NCBI GenBank assembly: GCA_036939975.1
Contig: JALLPB010000796.1
Span: forward strand, 1-18,584
Direction: 5' to 3'
DNA: 18,584 bases
Origin: Cyclostephanos tholiformis
Taxonomy: Eukaryota > Bacillariophyta > Thalassiosirophyceae > Thalassiosirales > Thalassiosiraceae
This document shows positions 1 to 8,690 of this stretch, one piece after another; the stretch's first letter is position 1; each line of letters opens with the position of its first letter. Position numbers and translations under genes: made by a program. The notes beneath the pieces are model-generated. The model ran no database searches and was not told the origin of the DNA. It was given only the letters and a program-made list of their open reading frames with translations.

Positions 1-168
1 CAGCTGCGAACAAAAAAAACCTTCGCACCGGTCATTTGTGTATTTGTGTATTTGTTTATTCCCTAAAGAAATCACAGCCCTAAGTTCGATATTGTACGAT
101 ATTGTGGTAAAACCATCCATGAGAACTGAAGATTGTGTTTTGGTAAAAATAGCGGGAACCGGGGACTC
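1..168. other. 5' flank of the MYND/HECT_2 gene
   Basis: This AT-rich stretch holds no gene I can support. It has short imperfect repeats (TTTGTGTA twice near 35-52, GATATTGT near 90-115) and probably contains the promoter and 5' untranslated region of the gene starting at 169. The reading frame of that gene is open upstream of 169 but contains no ATG there. Confidence 0.4.
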
Positions 169-688
169 ATGCCGATCACGGCCGAGCGAGATGCCACTAA
201 AAATAATAACATGGCCGTCGACCCCCCCACACCACTTCGTCGATGTGGTCAATGCGGCGCGGCATCGTCTTCCCTGCTCAGATGCGCGGGATGCAAATCG
301 GCGTGGTATTGCGATAGGGCGTGTCAATCATTGGCCTGGGATGACGAAAGGGGCGATGACGGCGGCGTCGTGGCGGGCCATCGAGTCGTGTGTCGACGGA
401 TACGGCGCCAGACGACGAGGCGTATGGGTGACGATGGTGGCGTCGAATGGGACGGGGGAGGGAAAACGCCGATCCCTCCGAACCACCCGAGGGTCGCCCT
501 CGAGGAGATGATGAAACACGTCATGAGCATCGAACCGAGCGAGGCATATATGCGTATGTGCCTCGCGCGGGACGAGGTTCGGAGGCTGCAGGGATCGTCC
601 GACGGCATGCCGGAGGGGACGAAACGGCAACAACGATCACAACAGCGACGAGGACGAGGAGGAGGACGAGAGACTCGCGAAATGGCGA

Positions 689-729
<41 letters not shown>

Positions 730-2965
730 GGGGAGGATCGAGGAACGACGAGAATACGCGATGTGGGCGGGGTGCCGGCGGCATGCGACGACGCGAGTTT
801 CGCGGTGTACGACGATATTGGCGAGGTAAAGGGAGGGGGGAATCCGATAATTGCGGCAAAAAACACGAAGACGAATCGGACTGCCGCGCGCGATCGCAAA
901 CCACGAACGACGATGGACGACGAGATGGGTCTAGCGCGTCGGCGCTCGTCGACGACCACGACCACCACGGCGCGTGGGTCCTGGCTCGACGGGGGCAATT
1001 CGATTTCCGTCGAGTACCTCCCCAATATCGGGAGTTATCGCATCGTCCTGTTGCCTCGTACGACGATCGCGAATGCAATGGCAGCTACTGGTATTAACGT
1101 GGATTCCACGAGCGATGACGACATGCTATCCTCGATGGACGATTTGCATTTTACCTTAGACCTCGCATCGTCATCGTCGGGCGATTATGGGATGGAATGC
1201 GATACGCCGTCGCTTTCAAAGATAATATCGTACCGCGATGTCATATTACATCGATCGAGAGATGTCGCGTTGTCGTCGATGTCCGACGCTGATCGAGAGG
1301 GACGGGATATGCTCTTGCTCTCGGTGACGTTACCGACGCCGTCTTCCTTCCCCCATCGCGCCATCGCGCCATGTTCGAACGCTACAATGTCGCTCGATAG
1401 GACGTCCATTTCCCTGCGGGTGCAATTCCGGAACGATGAGATGGCTATCGCCGCGAGCGGCGGCGGTGGCAGCGGCGGTGAGGTGGTCGCACGTTGCGAG
1501 GATTTGACGGACGAACTCCTGGGCGGCGAGAAATGGTCAACTTTTTCATCCTCCTCGGCATCGACGTGTCCCTCCGCCCTTAACCACCTGCGATGTCGAT
1601 CGTGTCAGAATCGCATCATAGATACTACGTCTAGTTGGAAACTCGGTGATAACGAATACAATGACGATGAGGACGGTGACAGCGGCCGCGCTATCATCGT
1701 GGACGCGAACGAGAATCGTCTTCCCGCCCGCACGGTGGTCATCCGGTCCGTCCTCCCCCTTCCATCGGGTTATTGGGACGACGTATCCGATTACCTGATA
1801 TGCTACGGCGGTCAACCCACGGTGGACTTCGCGTCGTCCTCCACGTCCGCGATACGGGGTACGGCATTGGAAGACGATGCCGTTGTGGTCCTTCACGGCG
1901 ATGATCTCGCCGCGGGGGGTACGTGCATCCTCGACCGCGTGATGGGGTACGGAGAGAATTCCTCGACTGGAAGACGCGAGAGTGGCGACGATGGCGATAT
2001 CGATGGCGACGACGATGCGTCCTCCCGGGCGTGGAGGGACAAGGCCACGATGGGGGGTGGTACTAACANATATCGATGGCGACGACGATGCGTCCTCCCG
2101 GGCGTGGAGGGACAAGGCCACGATGGGGGGTGGTACTAACAGGACCGTGACGTGCGCAAATTGCTGCTCGACTCTGGGATACGTGTCGGATCACGACTCG
2201 AATACGTATCGACTTTACAAGCATCTTTTGGATTGTGGCGAGTCGGGCTTTCCTCGTCGTCATGTTCATGTACGCGATGGCGATATTCGTCCTGCTATGG
2301 CGTCGGATTCGTTCTCAGATCATTATTGCGGATCCTTCCTGGCGAGGGAGATGGTGAGGTACGCCGAGAGCGATGCCGTGTTCACCTTCGTCGTGGGTTT
2401 ATCGGACGAGAGCCATTGGACGAGGACGAACGCTCCCAGCCAATTAATTTTTCTTCGTATCCTTAGCTGGGATACTTTGCTATCAACTGTGGAGGGGACG
2501 ATCGAAAATCATTCCGGTGGGGACGACGAGTCGCGTATACTGCGTTTTCAGAGGGTGGTCAAGGTCATATTCGAAGAGGCCTCCGACAAACATGACCTGC
2601 AAACTACGCCGCCGAACAGCGTCAATCCGATGGAGTGGACGTGGAGGGGCACCGACTTTTGCTGTCCGCCACCAGTTTCATCGTCCGCGTCGACGAATAC
2701 CGGAGGCGGTTCGAGCCAACGCGGGTTCTCGAATGCAGTGGAATCATCACGGGTCAAGGCCTCCTCGATCAGGATCTTCTTCTCGAAGCGAGAATTTTTC
2801 GATTTGAGGGAAGCCCTGTTTCAAGGATCGCGTTATTTTTCGGCTGCGGTGAGAGATGCGGTCGTGTTGATGAAGCTGGGATCGTCGCCCGGTGATGGAT
2901 GGCGGCAGAATGCGTCATTAAGCTTTCTCCCACTAGTGCAGACGTCGAATCGGAAGTCAAGTTGA
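169..2965 (+). CDS. MYND zinc finger + UBE3D-like (HECT_2) E2-binding domain protein, probable E3 ubiquitin ligase; frame broken by assembly artefact
   Basis: The N-terminus carries a complete MYND zinc finger with C26, C29, C39, C42, C48, C52, H71 and C75 (numbered from ATG 169). A long Ser/Arg/Asp-rich low-complexity stretch follows. The C-terminal half resembles the HECT-like E2-binding family (HECT_2, human UBE3D/UBE2CBP). Visible signs are a first CxxC (CRSCQN), LPSGYWDDVSDYLICY, a VLHGDD segment, a second CxxC (VTCANC) followed by STLGY, then RLYKH and FLRILSWDTLL. UBE3D binds E2 enzymes such as UBE2C and has ligase activity; a ligase role here is inferred. The frame runs 169-2068, then shifts at the duplicated 72 bp plus N (1997-2141). 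Removing one copy and the N (73 bp) gives one continuous frame of about 907 aa, far longer than human UBE3D (about 390 aa). ATG 211 has a better start context (AAC before ATGG) and is an alternative start. No intron was recognised. Confidence 0.75.
691..729 (+). repeat. (TCG)13 microsatellite encoding poly-Ser
   Basis: Thirteen perfect TCG units encode 13 serines in the linker of the MYND/HECT_2 protein. The other frames and the opposite strand read through it as poly-Val, poly-Arg, poly-Asp or poly-Thr, which creates several spurious open frames on both strands between about 320 and 1100. The length is likely polymorphic. Confidence 0.95.
1997..2141. other. 72-bp perfect duplication around a single N (unmerged contig overlap)
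   Basis: Bases 1997-2068 and 2070-2141 are identical 72-mers separated only by the N at 2069, an offset of 73. The offset moves the gene from frame 1 to frame 2, and both sides are coding parts of the same UBE3D-like domain. This is what two overlapping contigs joined through a one-base gap look like, rather than a biological tandem repeat. Confidence 0.93.
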
Positions 2966-3179
2966 ATTGGAGAGATAACTACATTGGAGAAGTAAATGTC
3001 GCTGGATCATCGTTGGTGCTCAGCAGAATCTCGCCACGTGGTCATCAGGGGCAATAAAAAAATCATAATCTCACGATATCTTTTTTTTTTATTTAGATAA
3101 AACTGGAACATCATATTCAATACATGATAATATGGCCTTCCTCGTCAGAAGGACAGAAAAACACTTGCCGTATGTTTCT

Positions 3180-4717
3180 CTATGATGATGAGAATCTCAA
3201 CTGCCTCATGAAGCTATCTTGATCCCACATGCCTATGATGTCGGAATCGGGAATGTCCAACTCTTGTGCCTTGAATATCATCTTTGGCTGCTTTTCTTGG
3301 ATATCTTTTAGAAGTCCAGGCGTTGAAGAAGACCGCACATGCTCTCCAAAGAAACCATTTTCTTCGTGACTCAGCGCATTCACATGAAACGATGGTAGCA
3401 ATTCATATGAACCAAATCCTACCATCATGTTTGATATCGTAGCCCTCTGGTTGACATTTTTTACGATAGGAAATTCGAGCTCATTGTAACCATCACCTAC
3501 TGTCATGATTGGCGACGTTCTTGTTTGCCCCCCGTGCTGAATGAGACCGGGTGCCATCTGTTGGAGCTTCTCAACAGAGACCTGTCCTATTGTTCTTTTT
3601 CGGCCCCTCTGCTGATTGAGACCGGGTGGCATCTGTGGGAGCTTCTCAATAGAGAGATGTTCCATTGTAGGAAGGGCCGATTCCCTTCGGGCCCTTTTTA
3701 TTGCATCGACTTGCTTTTCTTGGATACTTTTTAGAAGTTCAGGCGCTGAAGACCGCGTGTGCTCTCCAAAGAAACCAAATTCTTCATGAATCAGTGCATT
3801 CACCTGAAAGATTTGTTGCTCTTCAAATGAATCAATTCCTACCATCATGTTTGATATCGCAGCCCTTCGGTTGACGTTGGTTACGATGGGAAATTCGACC
3901 TCATTGTAATCATCACCTCCTGTCATGACTGGCAGCGATCTTGTTTGCCCCCCGTGCTGAATGAGACCGGGTGGCATCTGTTGGAGCTTCTCAACAGAAA
4001 GATGTTCCATTGTAGGAAGGGCCGAGTCTTTTGGGACCCCCTGCTGATTGAGAACGGATGGCATTGGTTGAAGTATTTCGACACTGTCACATCCATTTGT
4101 AGGAAGACACCACATCCCTCCAAATTGTGTTGGTTCAGAATCCTTGGTTAGGTTGTCCGCACTTCGTGGCTTCGTCTTCTTCTTCGGTCCTGGGTCGATA
4201 GATTCGCTCATAGAGAGGATGTCTATCCCTTCTACTTTGGTCAGTTCAGCGTGCCTCTCCTTAAGAATGGACGCAACCGTTAAGCAATATTCTTTTGTTT
4301 CGCGGTCAATACTCCTCCAACTGACAGCAACAGACCGCGCTAGCTCAGCAAATGATGTTACTATACCATGACGCAAAAGGCGTACAACATTTCAGGTCGT
4401 AGTTCTTCAATGATAAAAGAACAAAAAAAGAGGGACTTACAGCCGTGTGACCGCACATGTTTTCTTTTGGAGTTTTTCCCCGGAACAAACCATCCGTGTG
4501 GCAATTGCAACTTCTGGAACCGCGGGGGTAAATCTGGGAGAGTAAGGAGGTCATATCCGGCGAGGTCGCGTGGCAACTCTTGGTGCTTTTGAACTGCTGC
4601 TGTTTCGCCTGGTCCTTCCATCTCTTGGATTAGCCTTCGCCGTTCCAAGATGAAGTAAATGTTGTAGACATTAAGTGGCTGATGAATATGCTTGTTGGAA
4701 GGAGTAAAAGAGTTCAT
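3180..4717 (-). CDS. HMG-box protein with internal duplication (two exons)
   Basis: Exon 1 is 4717-4441 and exon 2 is 4360-3180, giving about 485 aa. The donor after 4441 is a perfect GTAAGT, the acceptor is ATAG, and both ends are phase 1. Splicing joins the two halves of an HMG-box-like domain. The first half (residues about 13-35) has PLNVYNIYFILERRRLI. The second (about 93-134) has LTSFAELARSVAVSWRSID, then a KERHAEL helix. About 60 residues with a basic KNSKRKHVR patch lie between them, an insertion that I believe also occurs in other diatom HMG proteins. HMG boxes bind DNA, so a nuclear chromatin or transcription role is inferred. A KKKTKPR stretch near residue 155 could be a nuclear signal. 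The rest is a twice-repeated unit of about 140 aa plus four copies of an EKLQQMPPGL-type motif, which I do not recognise. The gene is convergent with the MYND/HECT_2 gene. Confidence 0.75.
3289..3999 (-). repeat. Diverged direct duplication, 420-bp offset, inside the HMG-box gene
   Basis: Bases 3289-3579 and 3712-3999 are about 290-bp imperfect copies. From about 3340 onward they align at a constant offset of 420 bp (140 codons), so the frame is kept. Each encodes EKLQQM-PGLIQHGGQTR, EFPIV-NVN-RA-ISNMMVG, and HEE-GFFGEH-RSS. Two further short copies of the EKL-QMPPGLNQQ motif lie near 3603-3690 and 4035-4095. This indicates tandem duplication followed by divergence. Confidence 0.9.
4361..4440 (-). 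other. 80-bp spliceosomal intron in the HMG-box gene
   Basis: On the minus strand it begins GTAAGT at 4440 and ends AG at 4361, phase 1. Removing it restores an uninterrupted HMG box (…SHG-L-TSFAELA…). Unspliced, exon 1 runs into a stop inside the intron. Confidence 0.85.
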
Positions 4718-5349
4718 GACTAGGTATAGAGATAACTTATTTCTGACACATAACGATCTGCATTTGTTGATTCAATATGATTGATATTTAGTTGGCGAGG
4801 TTCAGATTTCTATGACTGGGCACATAAAAAATGGTATAGTGATTATGTCTGACATGGACACAAATTACATTATTTATTTAATACTATACTAATATATCGT
4901 TGAATCAACAGATGACTGAGCAGAGCTGTCTGTAACCTGTGTTGTTTCCGGGGCTATGAGAACCTGCATACCTATTATTTGAAAGAGGGATTCGGGAATC
5001 TCTTGTGAGTGCATGCAATGAAAAATTATGACTGCTTCCGACAAGAACAGTTTTGAACGCCATGGTCATTTTACTGCCTATTCTGATATTCTCTAGAGTA
5101 GTTGAGATCACAGAGTAACTTACGTTACCCCTATTATATCTGCTCCTTAAAACGGCTTAAGGTTAGAGTGGAAACAAACAGGCTAAAGGTGGGGAAATAG
5201 TTTTGCGCGACTAAAAACATTTTCTTGTAATTGCCGATTGGAGAAGCCCTAAACCCTCTAGGTAAATTCTTCCTCGATTCTTGTTCTTCGAATATTACAC
5301 CCACACTGTATGTAGTAAGCAGTCACAACATGATGCTGCGACATCATGC
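4718..5349. other. AT-rich intergenic stretch, no gene seen
   Basis: This holds the presumed promoter and 5' untranslated region of the HMG-box gene (transcribed leftward) and the left flank of the Harbinger insertion. The only notable open frame (minus, 4905-5111) lacks an ATG start and any recognisable motif. No RNA gene or repeat family was recognised. Confidence 0.5.
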
Positions 5350-5352
5350 TTA
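5350..5352. repeat. Target-site duplication, left (TTA)
   Basis: TTA directly precedes the left terminal inverted repeat and matches the TTA at 8688-8690. A 3-bp TWA-type duplication is characteristic of PIF/Harbinger insertions. Confidence 0.9.
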
Positions 5353-5384
5353 GGGCCTGTCCACAGGCAGCGTTTTTTCGTACC
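5353..5384 (+). repeat. Left terminal inverted repeat of the Harbinger element
   Basis: It begins GGGCCTGTCCACAGGCA, then one mismatch, a T-run, one mismatch and GTACC. It pairs with the reverse complement of 8656-8687 at 30 of 32 positions. The core GCCTGT-CC-ACAGGC is itself palindromic. The 13-mer TGTCCACAGGCAG recurs directly at 5441-5453. Confidence 0.95.
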
Positions 5385-5461
5385 CCCTTGCGAATTCATA
5401 CCCCTAATTTGGTCTGTCCTTCCCACTATGTATAACACCTTGTCCACAGGCAGAATATCCC

Positions 5462-5482
5462 CTTTTGTACTTCGTACAAAAG
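5462..5482. repeat. Subterminal hairpin, left end of the Harbinger element
   Basis: Perfect 9-bp arms CTTTTGTAC and GTACAAAAG are separated by a 3-nt loop, between the left terminal repeat and the transposase start. It could form part of a transposase-binding or promoter region; that is inference. Confidence 0.7.
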
Positions 5483-5517
5483 CACGAATCAAGATTATTA
5501 CGTGCTCTGATATTATC

Positions 5518-6890
5518 ATGGACGATGGTTGTTCTTTCATCGTACAGGCCGCTGCGTGCACAGCAAGCTATTTGTTGCAGCAGTGTGGAAAACCACAAAA
5601 GAAGTCCCGTGTCGGCAGAGTCGCAATCAGGCGTGCTCGACGCTCTGTGCGTGAAATTTACAGCACACTTGGTGCCGATTATTTTCGTCGTGCGTATCGC
5701 ATGTCGTATAAATCCTTCTGGCAATTGCATTCGAAGTTGGCCACAAGAATAAACACCGCACGTCTTACTGCACGGCGTTATGTGCCCAAAGGGGGGCGGG
5801 AGGGTGGTGATATAAATTGCCACCTATTCAAAATGGGCGCATATCCACGAGTGTCCGTCTGGCATGTGCGCTGCGAGTTTTTGCAGGGGGCTCGGTTTAC
5901 GACCTCATGAGCAACTATGGCATCTCTCACACAGATGTTATGGATAGTGTGTGGCACGTGGTGCATGCGGTGAATAACCTGCCTGAGTTTAGAATTGAGT
6001 ATCCTTCGTCTGTCAATGAGCAAAGGAAGATAGCTGCTGATTTCGAAAGGGTGAGTGGAGTAGGTTTTAACAATTGCGCAGGGGCTATTGATGGTGTACT
6101 TATTTGGATGCAGAAGCCATCCTTGAGGGAGGCAAAACGGGTTGGTGTTGATCAAATGAAGTTTTTTTGCGGTCGAAAGGGCAAGTTTGGGCTAAACTGT
6201 CAAGCCGTTGGTGATGTCAATGGCAGAATTCTTGACCTCAGCATTGCGTATGGGGCTTCTTCGGCCGATTGTGTGGCATTTGAGGCCAGTGATCTATATG
6301 CTCGTCTTGAAAAAGGTCTCCTGGAAGATGGATTAGTACTCTTTGGTGACAATGCCTATTTGAATTCTGCATTCATGGCAACTCCCTACTCAAATGTTTC
6401 TGGAAATCCTAACAAGAAGAGTGAAGATAACTATAACTTTTACCACTCGCAGCTGCGCATTCGGGTTGAGTGTGTGTTTGGTATGCTTGCTGCAAGATGG
6501 GGAATCTTAAGAACTGCGATGCACAGCAAATATATGGTGACAAAGACCATTGGGCTTGTTTTCGCGCTCGCTCGGCTGCATAATTTTTGTTTGGATGAGA
6601 GGGGAAGAAGACAAGGAGAATTACCAATGGTAGCTGATCCGCTGTTGGATATTGACCAAGAGCACATGTTGAATGAAGATGATGGATATATTGAAATGGA
6701 ACACAGCAATGTTCACGACATTGCCATGCCTACTGCTCTCATGGATGTTGGACATCATTTTGATGATGTTCCACGGTCCTCTCGTCGCACTCGTCGTAAA
6801 GGTTCGGAGGAGGATCTGCCTAGGACAAAGCTACATGATAAAGTATGTCGAATGCACGCTTGTCGTCCAACTAGTCATTCAAGTAGGTAG
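5518..6890 (+). CDS. PIF/Harbinger DDE transposase (DDE_Tnp_4), one frameshift near 5811-5820
   Basis: The first in-frame ATG inside the element is 5518. Residues 1-100 (basic, with MSYKSFWQLHSKL) read in frame 1 to about 5815. The remainder reads in frame 3 from LPPIQNGRIS and then SVRLACALRVFAGGS to the TAG at 6888-6890. The full product would be about 457 aa. The nuclease domain is complete: the first Asp in AIDGV (codon 6090-6092), the second in LFGDNAYLN (6348-6350) and the Glu in RVECVFG (6468-6470), the family's conserved DDE triad. A missing base near 5817 explains the break. Changing the G-run at 5790-5795 does not, because both shifted frames meet stops, and no GT-AG pair fits the phase. 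The transposase would cut at the terminal repeats and reinsert at TWA sites, with help from the accessory protein. The break could be real decay or a sequencing error. Confidence 0.9.
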
Positions 6891-6960
6891 AGAGACTTCT
6901 TATTATCGTTGTAGATGTAAATTAAACACTTATCATTGCTTATTGTAATACATACTACAA

Positions 6961-8511
6961 CTACGCCGAAGGGGAACGGTTTGACTTTTGAGGGGTACTT
7001 ACAATCTGATTGAGAAGCGCCTCTTCCTCCGCTACCTTTTGTTCGATCTCCCTAATTGCGTCGGAATAGACTTGTTCCATCACCTTGTTCTTTTTTACCT
7101 TCTCCGCTTGCAGCTGAATAGCCATCTGCCTCTTTTCTGCATTGAGACTACGAAGAGATGCACGAATCTCCGCATGCATAGCATAGCTGCGATCTTTTTC
7201 GCGCTGAATACATTTCATCTTGGCGGCAGAAACCATCTTGTTCCCATGGTCTCTGATGGTGGATGACAGTTCTTTAAATTTCTTTGCCGTAGACTCCTCA
7301 CCTTGCCGCCCATCAGAATTGCTCCTCGTTCCCGTTGTGACACTGATGCTTTCATCGCCAGTCAAATTGTTGCCAATCACAGAAGGGATTCCATCGGCAC
7401 CATTGGATGCGATAGCACAAGAGTTGAGCCTCTGCATGGAGGACACAAGGAGGTCATGGTTCTCCAACACCTCCCACAAATAGAGAAGATAAGGCTCCTT
7501 GTTCACAAAGAATGATGACCGAGAATCAAGCGCCCTCTGCGAACGATTTTTTAACGATCCAAACACACGCTCACCCTTGCCACCATCACCATCGTCACCG
7601 TCTTCTTCATCGTCTTCTTCATCATCACAGTCGTACCCACCATCTCCCTGCCCACTCCGCTCCCATTTCTCGATTTCCCTCTTACACTCATGAATTAGCC
7701 CAGCCCATTTCTCTTTCACCTTCTCCGGGGTAGCAACTGCCATGTCGGAAACAACATCATGATCGATCATGATTGGAAGGCTAAAATCAGAATGCAAATG
7801 ACCCATGAGGACAGTGGATGGGGAGAAGAAAGGATCATTCCACTTATCGGACATCATTGCCCATACTGTTGATGCCTTGGCTTCAGGGGTGTTTCTGTTC
7901 TCAAGCGTCATGCGGTCAGATGGAACATCAAACCGCTCGAGGTAAGCTCTCTTGATTTCGTCGTGGCCAATGAGTGTATGGATCAGACGAAGAATGGGCT
8001 TGGGCCCAACCCATTTCTTGTTGAATTGAGATTGTTCTTGAGCTCTCTGTGCATCCGCCGATTTTGCCGCTTCGACTCTCTTGTTGATTGCGTCAAGGAG
8101 ATATTCCCTATCACAGCTGTCGCCGATAGGATGATTGTCTAGCCACTGAAGCACCTTCTTGAGAGGCCACTGACCAGGACGAGGAGTGACCTTGTCTGCA
8201 GTACCCTCAGGCGATGCAGCACACAAAACATTCCAGCGGCGAATGATTTCTCTCTTGTATTCCTGGGCATTGGGGGCAATAGTTTTTTTCTTCATCTTTG
8301 ACCAGGGCTCCTTGCAAACGTCGAGGGCGGGGGTTCCATCATCTGTTAAAAGTCCGTGACACAAAATCAACAGCGCGCGCACGGAGCAACCATTCTCAGT
8401 AAAAAAAGACTTCACCGCGACAGTCCCATTGGTTTTCGCGTCACGATCAGGCTCATCAGGGGGGGCATCTGCATTGAAATCAGATGACTCGGAAGGGACG
8501 GAACTCATCAT
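6961..8511 (-). CDS. Harbinger accessory protein (putative DNA-binding partner of the transposase)
   Basis: This intact 516-codon frame starts with two adjacent ATGs (8511 and 8508) and converges on the transposase inside the same element, which is how Harbinger elements carry their second gene. In characterised Harbinger/PIF elements the second gene is often a Myb/SANT-like DNA-binding protein that assists nuclear import and transposition; assigning that role here rests on position. I see no clear Myb repeat. Visible parts are a basic, Trp-containing N-terminal half (residues about 65-125, KEPWSKMKKK, EIIRRWNVL and QWPLKKVLQWL), a conserved-looking WAMMSDKWNDPFFSPS segment (217-232), an acidic run (294-309), and a long charged C-terminal helix likely to form a coiled coil (about 405-503). 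A GTAAGT just before the end could be a cryptic or real donor, so the last residues are uncertain. Confidence 0.75.
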   Translation of the reverse strand: MMSSVPSESSDFNADAPPDEPDRDAKTNGTVAVKSFFTENGCSVRALLILCHGLLTDDGTPALDVCKEPWSKMKKKTIAPNAQEYKREIIRRWNVLCAASPEGTADKVTPRPGQWPLKKVLQWLDNHPIGDSCDREYLLDAINKRVEAAKSADAQRAQEQSQFNKKWVGPKPILRLIHTLIGHDEIKRAYLERFDVPSDRMTLENRNTPEAKASTVWAMMSDKWNDPFFSPSTVLMGHLHSDFSLPIMIDHDVVSDMAVATPEKVKEKWAGLIHECKREIEKWERSGQGDGGYDCDDEEDDEEDGDDGDGGKGERVFGSLKNRSQRALDSRSSFFVNKEPYLLYLWEVLENHDLLVSSMQRLNSCAIASNGADGIPSVIGNNLTGDESISVTTGTRSNSDGRQGEESTAKKFKELSSTIRDHGNKMVSAAKMKCIQREKDRSYAMHAEIRASLRSLNAEKRQMAIQLQAEKVKKNKVMEQVYSDAIREIEQKVAEEEALLNQIVSTPQKSNRSPSA

Positions 8512-8571
8512 GAACGCTCAGCACAAATAATAAAAGGGAGAGGCCGGGGGGGTAGGTATAACGCTGCGAGC

Positions 8572-8653
8572 CTGTCCACTATGATTTCGCGAGTGGACAG
8601 AAATACCGTACGGTACGTCCTACGTACGCAATTTCATACCCCAGTGGGGTATG
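8572..8653. repeat. Cluster of four palindromes, right subterminal region of the Harbinger element
   Basis: Four inverted repeats follow one another. CTGTCCACT/AGTGGACAG (8572-8580 and 8592-8600) has 9-bp arms and contains the terminal-repeat core. TACCGTACGGTA (8604-8615) is a perfect palindrome. GTACGT/ACGTAC lies at 8613-8618 and 8622-8627. CATACCCCA/TGGGGTATG (8635-8653) has 9-bp arms and a 1-nt loop. They lie between the right terminal repeat and the start of the accessory gene, so they may be transposase-binding sites, promoter elements, or both. Confidence 0.8.
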
Positions 8654-8655
8654 AA

Positions 8656-8687
8656 GGTACAAAAAAACGATGCCTGTGGACAGGCCC
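8656..8687 (-). repeat. Right terminal inverted repeat of the Harbinger element
   Basis: The reverse complement starts GGGCCTGTCCACAGGCA and ends GTACC, matching the left end except at two positions in and beside the T-run. It is followed immediately by the TTA duplication. Confidence 0.95.
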
Positions 8688-8690
8688 TTA
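8688..8690. repeat. Target-site duplication, right (TTA)
   Basis: TTA directly follows the right terminal inverted repeat and matches the left copy at 5350-5352. Confidence 0.9.

Larger units (their letters stand above)
5353..8687. mobile_element. PIF/Harbinger DNA transposon, 3335 bp, complete ends
   Basis: The element is bounded by 32-bp terminal inverted repeats that match at 30 of 32 positions and start GGGCCTGTCC, flanked on both sides by TTA. It carries two convergent genes, which is the standard Harbinger layout: a DDE transposase on the plus strand (5518-6890) and an accessory protein on the minus strand (6961-8511). Subterminal regions hold repeated copies of the TIR core and several hairpins. 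The near-identical ends and intact target-site duplication suggest a fairly recent insertion into intergenic DNA between the HMG-box and transketolase genes; no host gene appears disrupted. The transposase has one apparent frameshift, so autonomy is doubtful unless that is a sequencing error. Confidence 0.95.

Noticed and set aside
324..1097. Several long overlapping open frames on both strands around the TCG repeat
   Set aside because: They are produced by the triplet repeat and GC-rich codon pattern of the MYND/HECT_2 gene, encode homopolymer or low-complexity peptides, and show no domain.
1997..2141. A genuine biological tandem duplication
   Set aside because: The copies are perfectly identical, separated by an N, and destroy the frame of an otherwise intact domain; an assembly join is the simpler explanation.
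2896..3057. Alternative C-terminal reading (frame 1) after the HECT_2 domain, containing NWRDNYIGEVNV
   Set aside because: It looks protein-like but is preceded by a stop at 2893-2895. The only GT-AG path I saw that reaches it in phase would need a 17-nt intron, and the family-like C-terminus continues in the main frame.
4905..5111. Small minus-strand open frame of 68 codons
   Set aside because: It begins with GTG rather than ATG, has no recognisable motif and lies in AT-rich intergenic sequence.
5790..5910. An intron explaining the transposase frame change
   Set aside because: The available GT sites are phase 1 and no AG in the next 100 bp gives the needed phase without removing conserved residues; a one-base loss fits better.
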